Of a stretch of DNA of 64,000 bases, positions 17,911-26,490 are shown in pieces; the stretch's first letter is position 1; every line of letters begins with the position of its first letter. The notes below the pieces were generated by a model that searched no databases, was not told the origin of the DNA, and saw only the letters and a program-made list of their open reading frames with translations. Source of the stretch: Gluconobacter vitians (GTDB lineage: Bacteria > Pseudomonadota > Alphaproteobacteria > Acetobacterales > Acetobacteraceae); NCBI RefSeq assembly GCF_015244565.1, contig NZ_JABCQG010000008.1, positions 81,742 through 145,741 of the forward strand, written 5' to 3'. A program made the translations under genes and the position numbers.

Positions 17911-19254
17911 ATGCGCGCCCGTCTGTCGGCACCTCTTGCCCTGATTGCGCTGATGGGAGGCCCTGTCATGGCGGCTCCGGCGGCCGCGCCTCCGCCTCCG
18001 CCCGCCCCTCCTGCGCCGCCATCCCTTGAATCATCGGCAGCCAGCGCTGGGACGCTCGTCATCCCGAAGACCTGTCTTGACCATCTCGCCATCATCGGCG
18101 GACCGGAGACCCGTCTCGTTTCGGGCAGCGGCCGCCTGACACGTCATGCGGACCGGCTGACATTCACCACATCCGCAGCAGACTGCACGAAAGAAGCAGA
18201 CGCGGTTGTCATGGTTCCGGCCCGGACCGGTATCGAGATCCAGATGCCCCATGACCGGGCGACCACGTATCGCATCACAGGCGTCAACGGAGACCTGACA
18301 GCCACTACGGGGCGCGGCAATCTGGACGTTGATCAGGTCAGCGGCCTGACGCTCACCATGGGCGGCAGTGGTGACGTATCGGTCGGACATGCGGGCGGCC
18401 GGGTTTCCGTTAAGGATTTTTCCAGCGGTGACCTGCATATTGGCAGCATCGCAGCCTCTGGCGCCGACCTTACGACCATGTCGTCCGGCGACATCCAGAT
18501 TGATCAGGGCAATGCCGATGTCCTGACCGTGCGTAATTATGGTTCGGCAGACACCACACTGAACGGCACCGTCCGCGATGCGGACCTGACCCTGATGGGC
18601 AGTGGTGACATCGTCCTCGACAGGGTCACGGACACCCTGAAGAAGCGTGCGCTCGGTTCCGGCTCCATCACGGTTGACGAAACGTCGGGCGCCCGGATCA
18701 CAACGCTGACCACACCCGATACATCCGCCGTCCTGTCCGACACGCTGAAAGATGTTCTGAACCAGTCCCACGTGGAGTTTCATTTCGGTGACGCGGAGAC
18801 TGCCTCTTCTCACACCAGCCATCATTCCGGTGGCCATGGCGTGATTGGTCTTCTGCTGAAGATCTTCCTGATCATCTGGCTCGTGCGTCTCTTCCGACGC
18901 TACCGGAAGACCGGCATCGTGCCGTTCAGAAAAACCGTGGACAGGGCCGCTGCGGGTTATGCTGCTGGCGTACGGAGCTGGTCACAGCGCGATCCGGTAT
19001 GGCGTGAGACTCCGGCAGCGGGTGTGGCGGCTGTTGTAAAAAATGCCGTGCAGGGCTTCCGGGGTTATCAGCCCGCACCTCCTGAAGACTTTTCGCATTC
19101 CGTCCCGCCCGGACACCCGCTGGCCCGGCTTCAGGACCGCCTGATGCGGATGGAGCGCCGAATTGGTCTGATGGAGCAGTTCGTAACCTCGCCCGATTTC
19201 AGCCTGGAGCGGCAGTTCCGTGAGCTGGAACGGACCGATGGACGCCGTGCATGA
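17911..19254 (+). CDS. GIN-like periplasmic domain fused through a TM helix to a PspC-like tail
   Basis: The 447-residue product has a signal peptide, then a Pro-rich spacer (about 25-42) and a GIN/DUF2807-like beta-repeat domain (about 45-285). That domain has recurring strand patterns such as GNLDVDQVSGLTLTMGGSGD and LTLMGSGDIVLDRV. A His/Ser linker leads to one membrane helix (about 310-330: VIGLLLKIFLIIWLVRLF), followed by basic residues, placing the C-terminus in the cytoplasm. Residues 404-440 include RMERRIGLMEQFVTSPDFSL and then RQFREL, a clear likeness to the conserved C-terminal segment of PspC (R-x-x-x-LE-x-x-VTS-x-x-F-x-L-x-x-x-F-x-x-L). It starts 2 bp after the previous gene. I infer a membrane stress sensor taking the place of PspC. 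Confidence 0.65.
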   Translation: MRARLSAPLALIALMGGPVMAAPAAAPPPPPAPPAPPSLESSAASAGTLVIPKTCLDHLAIIGGPETRLVSGSGRLTRHADRLTFTTSAADCTKEADAVVMVPARTGIEIQMPHDRATTYRITGVNGDLTATTGRGNLDVDQVSGLTLTMGGSGDVSVGHAGGRVSVKDFSSGDLHIGSIAASGADLTTMSSGDIQIDQGNADVLTVRNYGSADTTLNGTVRDADLTLMGSGDIVLDRVTDTLKKRALGSGSITVDETSGARITTLTTPDTSAVLSDTLKDVLNQSHVEFHFGDAETASSHTSHHSGGHGVIGLLLKIFLIIWLVRLFRRYRKTGIVPFRKTVDRAAAGYAAGVRSWSQRDPVWRETPAAGVAAVVKNAVQGFRGYQPAPPEDFSHSVPPGHPLARLQDRLMRMERRIGLMEQFVTSPDFSLERQFRELERTDGRRA

Positions 19255-19324
19255 ACTACGGTTCTCACCGGTATGATGGACGGAAACTTTGACGTCCGGA
19301 TGCTGGCAGGGTAGGGGCTGAAGG

Positions 19325-20110
19325 GTGAATGCCGTTCTTGATCCCATAGCGGCCCTTGGCCGTGCCGCTCTCGGCCTTATCAAACAGGCAGGTGCTCTCG
19401 CCCTGTTCGCGCTGGAGGCCCTGTCGCATCTGGTGCGACCGCCCTTTTACTGGCGCATCTTCTTTTCCAGCCTGATCGAGACGGGGTTCTTCTCCCTGCC
19501 CGTCGTGGCCCTGACCGCCCTGTTCTCGGGTGCCGTCATCGCACTGCAATCCTATGTGGGCTTCGGGCAGTATCATGTGCAGAGCGCCATTGCCGGGATT
19601 GTCGTCCTCGCCGTAACCCGCGAACTCGGGCCTGTTCTGGCCGGGCTGATGGTCGCCGGGCGTGTGGGCGCGGCCATGTCCGCACAGATAGGCACCATGC
19701 GCGTGACCGACCAGATCGACGCGCTCACCACACTCTCTACCAACCCGATGAAATATCTCGTGACGCCGCGCCTGCTGGCCGGGACGCTCGCGCTGCCCTG
19801 CCTTGTGCTGGTGGCCGATATTCTGGGCGTGATGGGCGGTTTCACGGTTTCGGTCGCCAAGCTCGGCTTCTCGCCCTCGACCTACATCACGGCCACACTG
19901 GACTCGCTCAAGACGATGGATGTCGTCGTGGGACTGGTGAAGGCGGCGGTGTTCGGATTCCTGATCGCGCTGCTGGGCTGCTACAACGGCTATAACAGCC
20001 GGGGCGGCGCGGAAGGCGTGGGCTCGGCCACGACGGCCGCCGTTGTTGGCGCATCCATCCTGCTGCTGCTGTTCGATTACCTCCTGACGGACCTGTTCTT
20101 CTCACAATGA
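19325..20110 (+). CDS. mlaE: MlaE-family lipid ABC transporter permease
   Basis: The 261-residue permease has five to six membrane helices and the MlaE hallmarks: the N-terminal amphipathic interfacial helix, LTALFSGAVIALQSY, the coupling segment LAVTRELGPVLAGLMVAGR, and EIGTMRVTDQIDALTT-like sequence (here QIGTMRVTDQIDAL). Proteins of this family move phospholipids between inner and outer membranes together with an MlaF ATPase and an MCE-domain protein. The start is a GTG at 19325. The stop overlaps the mlaF start by 4 bp. It lies 70 bp after the psp-like operon on the same strand, so read-through from psp is possible. Confidence 0.9.
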   Translation: MNAVLDPIAALGRAALGLIKQAGALALFALEALSHLVRPPFYWRIFFSSLIETGFFSLPVVALTALFSGAVIALQSYVGFGQYHVQSAIAGIVVLAVTRELGPVLAGLMVAGRVGAAMSAQIGTMRVTDQIDALTTLSTNPMKYLVTPRLLAGTLALPCLVLVADILGVMGGFTVSVAKLGFSPSTYITATLDSLKTMDVVVGLVKAAVFGFLIALLGCYNGYNSRGGAEGVGSATTAAVVGASILLLLFDYLLTDLFFSQ

Positions 20111-20910
20111 GCACTCCCCCCGTAAGCACGCCCAAGATCCGCATCCGCGGCCTGCACAAGGCCTTCGGCTCCAAGATCGTGCTCGATGGCGTGGACCTCG
20201 ATGTCGAGACCGGTACGTCCATGGTCATCATCGGCGGTTCCGGCTCCGGCAAGTCCGTCCTGCTGCGCTGCATCCTCGGCCTGATCGAACCCGACGCCGG
20301 CACGATCGAGATCGACGGTGAAAACCTCCTGACGGCATCACGCTCCCGCCAGGACGTCCTGCGCCGCCAGATCGGCATGCTGTTCCAGAACGCCGCCCTG
20401 TTCGACAGCATGAGCGTTGGCGAGAACGTGGCCTTCGGCATCCGCGCCAAACATTCCGACCGCAACGGTCCGCCCCCCTCGCGCACGCAGGCCCTCCAGA
20501 TGGCCGGAGACCTGCTCAAACAGGTCGGGCTTGATCCCTCCGTCGGTGATCTCAGCCCGTCGGAATTGTCGGGCGGCATGCAGAAACGCGTCGGTCTGGC
20601 CCGCGCCATTGCGGGCAACCCCAACATCATGTTCTTCGACGAACCCACAACCGGGCTGGACCCGATCATGGGCGCTGTGATCGACGGGCTGATCGTAGAC
20701 TGCGTACAAAAGCTCGGCTCTACGGCCATCGCCATTACCCATGACATGGCCTCGGCCCAGCGGATCGGAAACCGGGCGGCCATGCTCTATCACGGGCGGC
20801 TGATCTGGCAGGGTGAGGCGTCCGAACTCATGCATTCCGGCAATGCCATGGTCGATCAGTTCACCCACGGCCGGCGCGAAGGCCCCATCACCATGGAGCT
20901 GCGCAAATGA
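20107..20910 (+). CDS. mlaF: MlaF-family ABC transporter ATPase
   Basis: This is a 267-residue ABC ATPase. Walker A is GGSGSGKSV (about 39-47), the signature is LSGGMQKRVGLARA, and Walker B is IMFFDEPTTGLDP. The QNAALFDSMSVGENVAFG Q-loop region and the GLDPIMGAVIDGLI stretch are typical of MlaF and distinguish it from general importers. It pairs with the permease just upstream, with a 4-bp overlap on both sides. No MlaD, MlaC or MlaB homologue is present in the window. Confidence 0.92.
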   Translation: MSTPPVSTPKIRIRGLHKAFGSKIVLDGVDLDVETGTSMVIIGGSGSGKSVLLRCILGLIEPDAGTIEIDGENLLTASRSRQDVLRRQIGMLFQNAALFDSMSVGENVAFGIRAKHSDRNGPPPSRTQALQMAGDLLKQVGLDPSVGDLSPSELSGGMQKRVGLARAIAGNPNIMFFDEPTTGLDPIMGAVIDGLIVDCVQKLGSTAIAITHDMASAQRIGNRAAMLYHGRLIWQGEASELMHSGNAMVDQFTHGRREGPITMELRK

Positions 20911-21113
20911 GCATTCTCCCCCGCTTTCCCAAAACCGATCCTGTCATCTGGAAGCGCATCGGACTGAGCTATCTGATTGCCCTGCCGCTTCTGTACATCA
21001 TGTTCCGACACCAGCCGGCCCATCCGAACATGCTGATCCAGCTTCTCGGATTCCTGCTGATCATCATGGTGTCCCGCCTTCTGGCACGCCTGATCCTGCG
21101 GACCGACAAGTAA
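20907..21113 (+). CDS. Small two-helix membrane protein coupled to mlaEF
   Basis: The 68-residue product has a basic N-terminus and two hydrophobic segments (about 18-35 and 42-63), ending in a basic RLILRTDK. Its ATG overlaps the mlaF stop by 4 bp, so it is translated with the transporter. It has no MCE or STAS domain and is not recognised. A role as accessory subunit of the transporter is inferred from coupling only. Confidence 0.6.
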   Translation: MSILPRFPKTDPVIWKRIGLSYLIALPLLYIMFRHQPAHPNMLIQLLGFLLIIMVSRLLARLILRTDK

Positions 21114-21120
21114 GCATCCG

Positions 21121-21220
21121 GGCGCTGCCCGGACCCGGCAGGGATCTTGATCCCTGCACCCTGATTTTAAAGGTTTCCAAAGGTCGAGACCTTTGGTGGG
21201 GTCCGGGGCAAAGCCCCGTC
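21121..21220. repeat. Cluster of hairpins, REP-like intergenic element
   Basis: Three perfect palindromes follow the mla genes. GCAGGGATC-TT-GATCCCTGC is at 21138-21157, CCAAAGGTC-GA-GACCTTTGG at 21177-21196, and CGGGGC-AAA-GCCCCG at 21204-21218. The block (GGCGCTGCCCGGACCC at the left, TGGGGTCCGGGGC at the right) resembles a dispersed intergenic repeat that I recall from acetic acid bacteria and other alphaproteobacteria. Only one copy is seen in this window. It probably also terminates mla transcription. Confidence 0.6.
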
Positions 21221-21284
21221 TGGATCAGCACCGGGACACTCCCTATATACTGGCTTTGTTCCCCTCAGTCCGAAGAGATCCGTC

Positions 21285-22688
21285 TTGGCCAAAAAGCCGA
21301 CTACCCGTTACGTCTGCCAGAACTGTGGCGCCACCTATCCGAAATGGAATGGTAAGTGCGAAGCCTGCGGCGAGTGGAACACGCTGGTCGAGGAAAAGAT
21401 CGAGCCTACAGCCCGCAAGACCGGCAAGCTGAGCGCAGGGCGCCTTCAGACGGTCCGGCTGGATGGTGAAACCCGCCCGCCCCCGCGCATCACGACCAGC
21501 ATTGCCGAACTGGACCGCGTTCTGGGCGGGGGTCTCGTCCCGGCTTCCGTCGTGCTGGTCGGCGGTGATCCCGGTATCGGCAAGTCCACACTCATGCTCC
21601 AGACCACCTGCGCACTGGCACGGTCCGGGCATCGCGTCCTGTATGTCTCGGGCGAAGAATCAGTGGACCAGATCCGCATCCGTGCCCAGCGGCTGGGTCT
21701 GGACCGCGACAGCAAGATGCTGGACTCGCTGGACCTCGCATCCTCCATCAATGTGGGCGAGATCGTCGGATCGCTTGAACAGGACCGTGCCCATACGGTC
21801 GTGGTCATCGATTCCATCCAGACGATGTGGCTGGAAAGCGTGGAAAGCTCGCCGGGTTCGGTCTCACAGGTCCGGGCCAGTGCATTTGAACTGATCCGTC
21901 TCGCCAAAACGCTTGGCTTTGCACTGATCCTGATCGGGCATGTCACAAAGGAAGGGTCTCTCGCCGGACCGCGTGTTCTGGAACACATGGTCGATGCCGT
22001 CATGTATTTCGAAGGCGACCGCGGGCACCAGTTCCGCATCCTGCGTGCGGCCAAGAACCGCTTTGGCGCGACGGACGAAATCGGCGTCTTCGCCATGACC
22101 GATATCGGGCTGACCGAAGTCCCCAACCCGTCCGCGCTGTTCCTTGCGGAACGACGCGGCAATATCGCAGGATCAGCCGTCTTTGCCGGACTGGAGGGGA
22201 CGCGCCCCGTCCTGCTGGAAATCCAGGCCCTGCTGTCACCCAAAGCTGGCGATGGCACCCCACGCCGTGCGGTCGTGGGCTGGGACACGTCCCGGCTGAA
22301 TATGCTGCTGGCCGTTCTGGACGCCCGCTGCGGACTCAAGCTCGCCAATATGGACGTCTATCTGAACATCGCCGGCGGTCTGCGCGTAAATGAACCGGCC
22401 GCCGATCTGGCTGTGGCGGCCGCACTCGTCTCTGCTGCGACAGGCACACCGACATCCCCCAATGCCGCTTATTTTGGCGAAGTCGGGCTGTCGGGTGAAA
22501 TCCGGCAGGTCAATCAGTCCGATCTGCGCCTGAAAGAAGTGGCCAAGCTGGGCTTCGGCGAGGCGATCCTGCCTCGGCGTGTTTCGGCAGCATCCGCGCG
22601 GGTCAAGCCGCCCGCTGGACTGAAGCTGCGTGAGATCGGACATCTGACGGATCTGGTCGGACTGTTAACTGATACAGCGGAAACGTGA
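21285..22688 (+). CDS. radA: DNA repair protein RadA
   Basis: RadA is a RecA-like, Lon-like hexameric helicase that drives branch migration in recombination. The 467-residue protein has an N-terminal zinc finger (Cys11, Cys14, Cys25, Cys28 in YVCQNCGATYPKWNGKC), Walker A GGDPGIGKST, the RadA-specific KNRFG motif, and a C-terminal Lon protease-like domain with GEVGLSGEIRQV. The start is a TTG; the finger begins within a few residues of it, so the start is sound. It follows the hairpin cluster and is probably transcribed alone. Confidence 0.95.
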   Translation: MAKKPTTRYVCQNCGATYPKWNGKCEACGEWNTLVEEKIEPTARKTGKLSAGRLQTVRLDGETRPPPRITTSIAELDRVLGGGLVPASVVLVGGDPGIGKSTLMLQTTCALARSGHRVLYVSGEESVDQIRIRAQRLGLDRDSKMLDSLDLASSINVGEIVGSLEQDRAHTVVVIDSIQTMWLESVESSPGSVSQVRASAFELIRLAKTLGFALILIGHVTKEGSLAGPRVLEHMVDAVMYFEGDRGHQFRILRAAKNRFGATDEIGVFAMTDIGLTEVPNPSALFLAERRGNIAGSAVFAGLEGTRPVLLEIQALLSPKAGDGTPRRAVVGWDTSRLNMLLAVLDARCGLKLANMDVYLNIAGGLRVNEPAADLAVAAALVSAATGTPTSPNAAYFGEVGLSGEIRQVNQSDLRLKEVAKLGFGEAILPRRVSAASARVKPPAGLKLREIGHLTDLVGLLTDTAET

Positions 22689-22893
22689 ATATTCAGAACG
22701 GGGGCGAAGTAAATGGAGAAGGACAGCGCTTAGTTTTCACAGAGCTGTGCTGATCGTTTTTAACGATTTATTTGCAACACATCCCGGACCGGACTGTTTA
22801 TGGCTGGTACAGCAACAGTCTTGAAATCCGGACATCCGGCCGCACCTGACGCGGCGTGAGTATTGTCCTTCCCACGCAAGGAATGCACACACC

Positions 22894-24495
22894 ATGTCAT
22901 CAACGTCCGCCCAGTCCTCGTCAGGCACCGAAACGGGAGCTGATGGCTCTGTTACTGTAGTTGGGGGCGCTACCGTCTCGGGACTGACCATCAATGGTGT
23001 GACGGAATATGTGCTCGGATCTGCGGTATCGACGATCGTGCACGGATATGAGCATTCCATGGTCGGCCCATATGTCCCCGTCACGACAGGGACCCAGATT
23101 GTAGAATCCGGTGGCGTCGCGGATCACACCCAAATCCTGTCTGAAATCTATAGTGACGACAGCTATATCCTGACGGAAGAAGCTCCTGCCAGCCAGGTCA
23201 TTCAGAACGGTGGCACCGCTTTTGATACGACCGTCCAGGGGACGGCCGTCGATGCCTATGTTGGCGTCGGCCGGGACTATGACGAAGAACTGGAAGCGTA
23301 TCAGACCGTTGAAAGCGGCGGATATGTCAGCGGCGTTCAGGTTAACGGGGATGCCATTTCCACGATTGCCGCAGGAGCCTCGGCCAACGATACGGTTCTT
23401 CAGGGCTCATCCGCACTTTTCTTCCTCGGGAGTGATGCAAATTCCTGGCACTATGAAACCCTTCGCTTCAAGGCCGAACAGGATGTTGAGGGAACGAGCG
23501 AAAATGTGACCGTCCAGTCCGACGGACTGCTGATGGTGGACGGGACCGTCCGGAATGTCACGGTTTCAAATGGGGGCACCGTTGTCGCTCGTGGTAGCGC
23601 AACCCTCTCTGACATTTCCATCGACAGTGGAGGCGTCCTTGAACTGAACGATGCTGATGTCGTGCTTTCCGACCCCATTACAGTTCACACGTCCGCCGCG
23701 TTCATCTTTTCTGATGTCAGCGCTACGAACGGAACATTCAGTGCCGTGGTTGTTCCTGACGAAGACGGTGCTACCGGAAATCTGGAAGTGTTTTCCGGAA
23801 CGACGATGGTCAAGGACATTGCCGTTCAGGGTGACTTCACATCGCCGCTCTATTTCACCCAGGCCGCAGCCGGGAATTACCTTGAAATGGGGTTCGGCAC
23901 GCCCTGCTACTGCCCGGGCACCCTGATTGCGACGCCCGGCGGAGAGCGGCCGGTCGAGGACCTGAAAATCGGAGATCCCATTCTCACTGCGACAGGTAAA
24001 GTCCGGCCGGTTCACTGGATCGGACGGCGCGCCTATGATCCCCTGTTTGCTTACGGCAACCGGGATATCCTGCCGGTCCTGATCCAGGCCGGAGCGCTGG
24101 CGGAGGGACTGCCGCAACGCGATCTCGTGATTTCACCGCTGCATGCCATGTTCATCGACGGTTTTCTCATCCCGGCCCTGCATCTCGTAAACGGGATTTC
24201 CATCATCCAGATCAAACGGCCGGAGACGATCCGCTACGTGCATGTCGAGCTCGAAAGCCATGATCTTCTGCTGGCCGAGGGAGCACCGTCGGAAAGCTTT
24301 CTCGATGACGGCTCGCGCGGGATGTTCCATAACGCCGACGAATACCAAATCCTCTATCCCGACCAGACCCAGCGGCCGCCGCAATACTGCGCACCCCGCC
24401 TTGAAGGCGGCGCCGAACTGGCAGTCATCCACCATCGTCTCCGCACCCGTGCCCTGAATCGTCAGGACAGGGCACAGACTGACAGCGCCGCCTGA
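22894..24495 (+). CDS. Repeat protein with C-terminal Hint domain
   Basis: The 533-residue product has no clear signal peptide. Residues 20-330 are an AIDA-like or autotransporter-passenger-like repeat, with recurring motifs of the type V-E-S-G-G-x-V/A and NGGTAFDTTVQG or DGLLMVDGTVRNVTVSNGG. From Cys338-Tyr-Cys340 a Hint_2-type domain follows: PGTLIATPGGERPVEDLKIG, then KVRPVHWIGRR and the conserved VISPLHAMFIDG. Hint domains descend from the Hedgehog/intein autoprocessing fold; this class lacks the C-terminal Asn+nucleophile of splicing inteins. It might cleave or anchor the repeat passenger, but this is unproven. A glycosyltransferase gene starts 21 bp downstream. Confidence 0.8.
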   Translation: MSSTSAQSSSGTETGADGSVTVVGGATVSGLTINGVTEYVLGSAVSTIVHGYEHSMVGPYVPVTTGTQIVESGGVADHTQILSEIYSDDSYILTEEAPASQVIQNGGTAFDTTVQGTAVDAYVGVGRDYDEELEAYQTVESGGYVSGVQVNGDAISTIAAGASANDTVLQGSSALFFLGSDANSWHYETLRFKAEQDVEGTSENVTVQSDGLLMVDGTVRNVTVSNGGTVVARGSATLSDISIDSGGVLELNDADVVLSDPITVHTSAAFIFSDVSATNGTFSAVVVPDEDGATGNLEVFSGTTMVKDIAVQGDFTSPLYFTQAAAGNYLEMGFGTPCYCPGTLIATPGGERPVEDLKIGDPILTATGKVRPVHWIGRRAYDPLFAYGNRDILPVLIQAGALAEGLPQRDLVISPLHAMFIDGFLIPALHLVNGISIIQIKRPETIRYVHVELESHDLLLAEGAPSESFLDDGSRGMFHNADEYQILYPDQTQRPPQYCAPRLEGGAELAVIHHRLRTRALNRQDRAQTDSAA

Positions 24496-24515
24496 ACCTG
24501 AGGGACTTCCCGACT

Positions 24516-26480
24516 TTGACTGCCCCTCTTGTCGGCTATGTCGATCTCTGTGACCGCGAACAGTTTGCCGGATGGGCCGTTGATCTGGCCACGCCGGACA
24601 CTCCGGTGCGGATTCAGGTGCGCGTCAACGGCGAACTGGTGGACGAAACGGACGCCGACGGTTTCAGGGCCGATCTTCAGGGCGCGGCACGGGGCGGATA
24701 CTGCGCCTTTCAGAAAACCTGGCCGGTTCCCCTGCCGCATGAAGGGGCGTTGATCGAACTTACTGACGCCCGCGATGACCGTCCTCTGGCCGGCTCTCCG
24801 GTCCGGATCCCGCCCCTGCCCGCATCCCTTATGGGGTCGATCGATCTTGCGGACCGCTATCACATTGCAGGCTGGGTCCGGGATCAGCTCAACCCCGACC
24901 GGACAGTGTGGCTGACAGTCTGGGTGGATGGCCAACCTGCAGGACGGGTTCCTGCCAACCGCTTCCGCGCCGATCTGCGCGATGCCGGCTTTGGCACGGG
25001 ACGGCATGGCTTTCATTATGCCTTTTCTTCCGCGATCGCCCCCCTGACGGATCATGTGATCGAACTCCGGCATGGCGATGAGCGCTTCGGCACACCCTGC
25101 ACGATTTCCGGAACCGGCAACGTCCTGTCCGCAGAGCTGAAGACCCATGTCTCCAGCATTCTGCACGGACTGGATACACCCGTTGCACGGGCCGGGGCTC
25201 TGGCATTTCTCGTGAGTGAGGCGGACCGCCTCAGGGCACGGGAAAGTGCGGATCTGACGGCATTGCACGAGCGTGCACAGGCCCGGCGCATGCAGCGCCT
25301 CCGGCTTGAGGACAGTGACGCCCTCGCCGATGTTGCTTCGCTGCGGCCTGTTGCCCTGTTCATTGATGACCGCGCTCCTGATCCCCAACGGGATGCCGGT
25401 TCGGTCGCGTTCCTGTCGCATGTTCATACCGCCCAAAGCCTCGGCTACCGATGCTGCTTCATGGCATCCCGCTTTCCTCCCGGCGAAGAGGACCGCCTGC
25501 GTCTGGAGCAGCAGGGGATCGAATGTCTGATGCCGCCTGTCTTCACCTGCCCTGAAGAAGCGCTCAGGCAACTGGGAGCCGGGCTTGAAGTGGTCTATCT
25601 GCACCGGCTCAACAATGCGGAGAGCTATTCCGCCTTGGTGAGGGCCTTTGCGCCCACCGCCACGATGATCTGGAGCGTGGCCGATCTGACGTCCCTGCGC
25701 CTCCCCCGTCAGGCAGCCGTGGAATCCCGTCCCGAACTCGAACGGTTCGCCAGCCGTCTCGAGGTCCGGGAAAACATGTGTGCCTGGCTGGCGGATTTCG
25801 TGCTGACACATTCACCCGTCGAAGCCGGGCGCCTGTCACGCACCGTCCCCACAGCCAACGTGCATGTCGCCCCCTGGACCGTGCCGGTATTTCCCCGCAA
25901 AGGACGGTCCCCGGATACTCCCGTCATCGCCTTCGTGGGGCATTTCGCCCATGACCCCAATCTCGATGCGGCGAAATGGCTCGTTCTGACCATTATGTCG
26001 CTTCTGCGTGAGGCCGTCCCGGGCATCCGGTGCCGCCTGATCGGAAGCGCCATGCCGCATGCCGTCCATATGCTGGCGGCAGAAGACGTGGAAATTATGG
26101 GGGCCGTGCCGGATCTGGAAGAGGCTCTGGCAGACGTCTCCCTGTGTGTTGCGCCGCTCCGCTTCGGGGCCGGGATCAAGGGCAAGGTGCTCGAAGCCTG
26201 GGCGGTCGGTCTGCCGATCGTCATGACTCCGATCGCAGCCGAAGGTCTGGTAGACCCTGCCGACCCGATATGGCGAAACTCCATCGCCGATACACCCTCC
26301 ACGTTCGCAGAGCGGATCATCGCATTTCTGGACCCTGCCACGGGCCAGGAGCAGGTTACGGCGGGGCAGAACCTTCTGAAAACCCGTTTCTCGGAACGGG
26401 CTGTTTTCAATGCCCTCTCCCCGCTTTTCCCTCCAGTGCCTCAGGAGATGGACGACATAGGCCCCATGGTCCTGAACTGA
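24516..26480 (+). CDS. Glycosyltransferase with duplicated N-terminal module
   Basis: The 654-residue product starts from a TTG with GAGGGA upstream. Two tandem homologous modules occupy about residues 7-100 and 107-200. Each opens with G-x-V/I-D-x-x-DR and contains AGW, a V-x-V-x-G strand and FRADL. A linker of helices follows. The C-terminal part (about 460-640) is a GT-B fold glycosyltransferase of the GT1/GT4 type, with IAFVGHFAHDPNLDAAKWLV and RFGAGIKGKVLEAWAVGLPI plus the donor-site P-I-A-A-E-G-L. It probably glycosylates a surface protein or polysaccharide. Immediate linkage to the Hint repeat protein suggests that protein as a possible acceptor. Confidence 0.75.
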   Translation: MTAPLVGYVDLCDREQFAGWAVDLATPDTPVRIQVRVNGELVDETDADGFRADLQGAARGGYCAFQKTWPVPLPHEGALIELTDARDDRPLAGSPVRIPPLPASLMGSIDLADRYHIAGWVRDQLNPDRTVWLTVWVDGQPAGRVPANRFRADLRDAGFGTGRHGFHYAFSSAIAPLTDHVIELRHGDERFGTPCTISGTGNVLSAELKTHVSSILHGLDTPVARAGALAFLVSEADRLRARESADLTALHERAQARRMQRLRLEDSDALADVASLRPVALFIDDRAPDPQRDAGSVAFLSHVHTAQSLGYRCCFMASRFPPGEEDRLRLEQQGIECLMPPVFTCPEEALRQLGAGLEVVYLHRLNNAESYSALVRAFAPTATMIWSVADLTSLRLPRQAAVESRPELERFASRLEVRENMCAWLADFVLTHSPVEAGRLSRTVPTANVHVAPWTVPVFPRKGRSPDTPVIAFVGHFAHDPNLDAAKWLVLTIMSLLREAVPGIRCRLIGSAMPHAVHMLAAEDVEIMGAVPDLEEALADVSLCVAPLRFGAGIKGKVLEAWAVGLPIVMTPIAAEGLVDPADPIWRNSIADTPSTFAERIIAFLDPATGQEQVTAGQNLLKTRFSERAVFNALSPLFPPVPQEMDDIGPMVLN

Positions 26481-26490
26481 AAAACTGCTT

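Noticed and set aside
22894..24495. Intein-type protein splicing by the Hint protein
   Set aside because: The Hint domain is at the C-terminus and lacks the Asn plus downstream nucleophile needed for splicing; at most autocleavage is possible.
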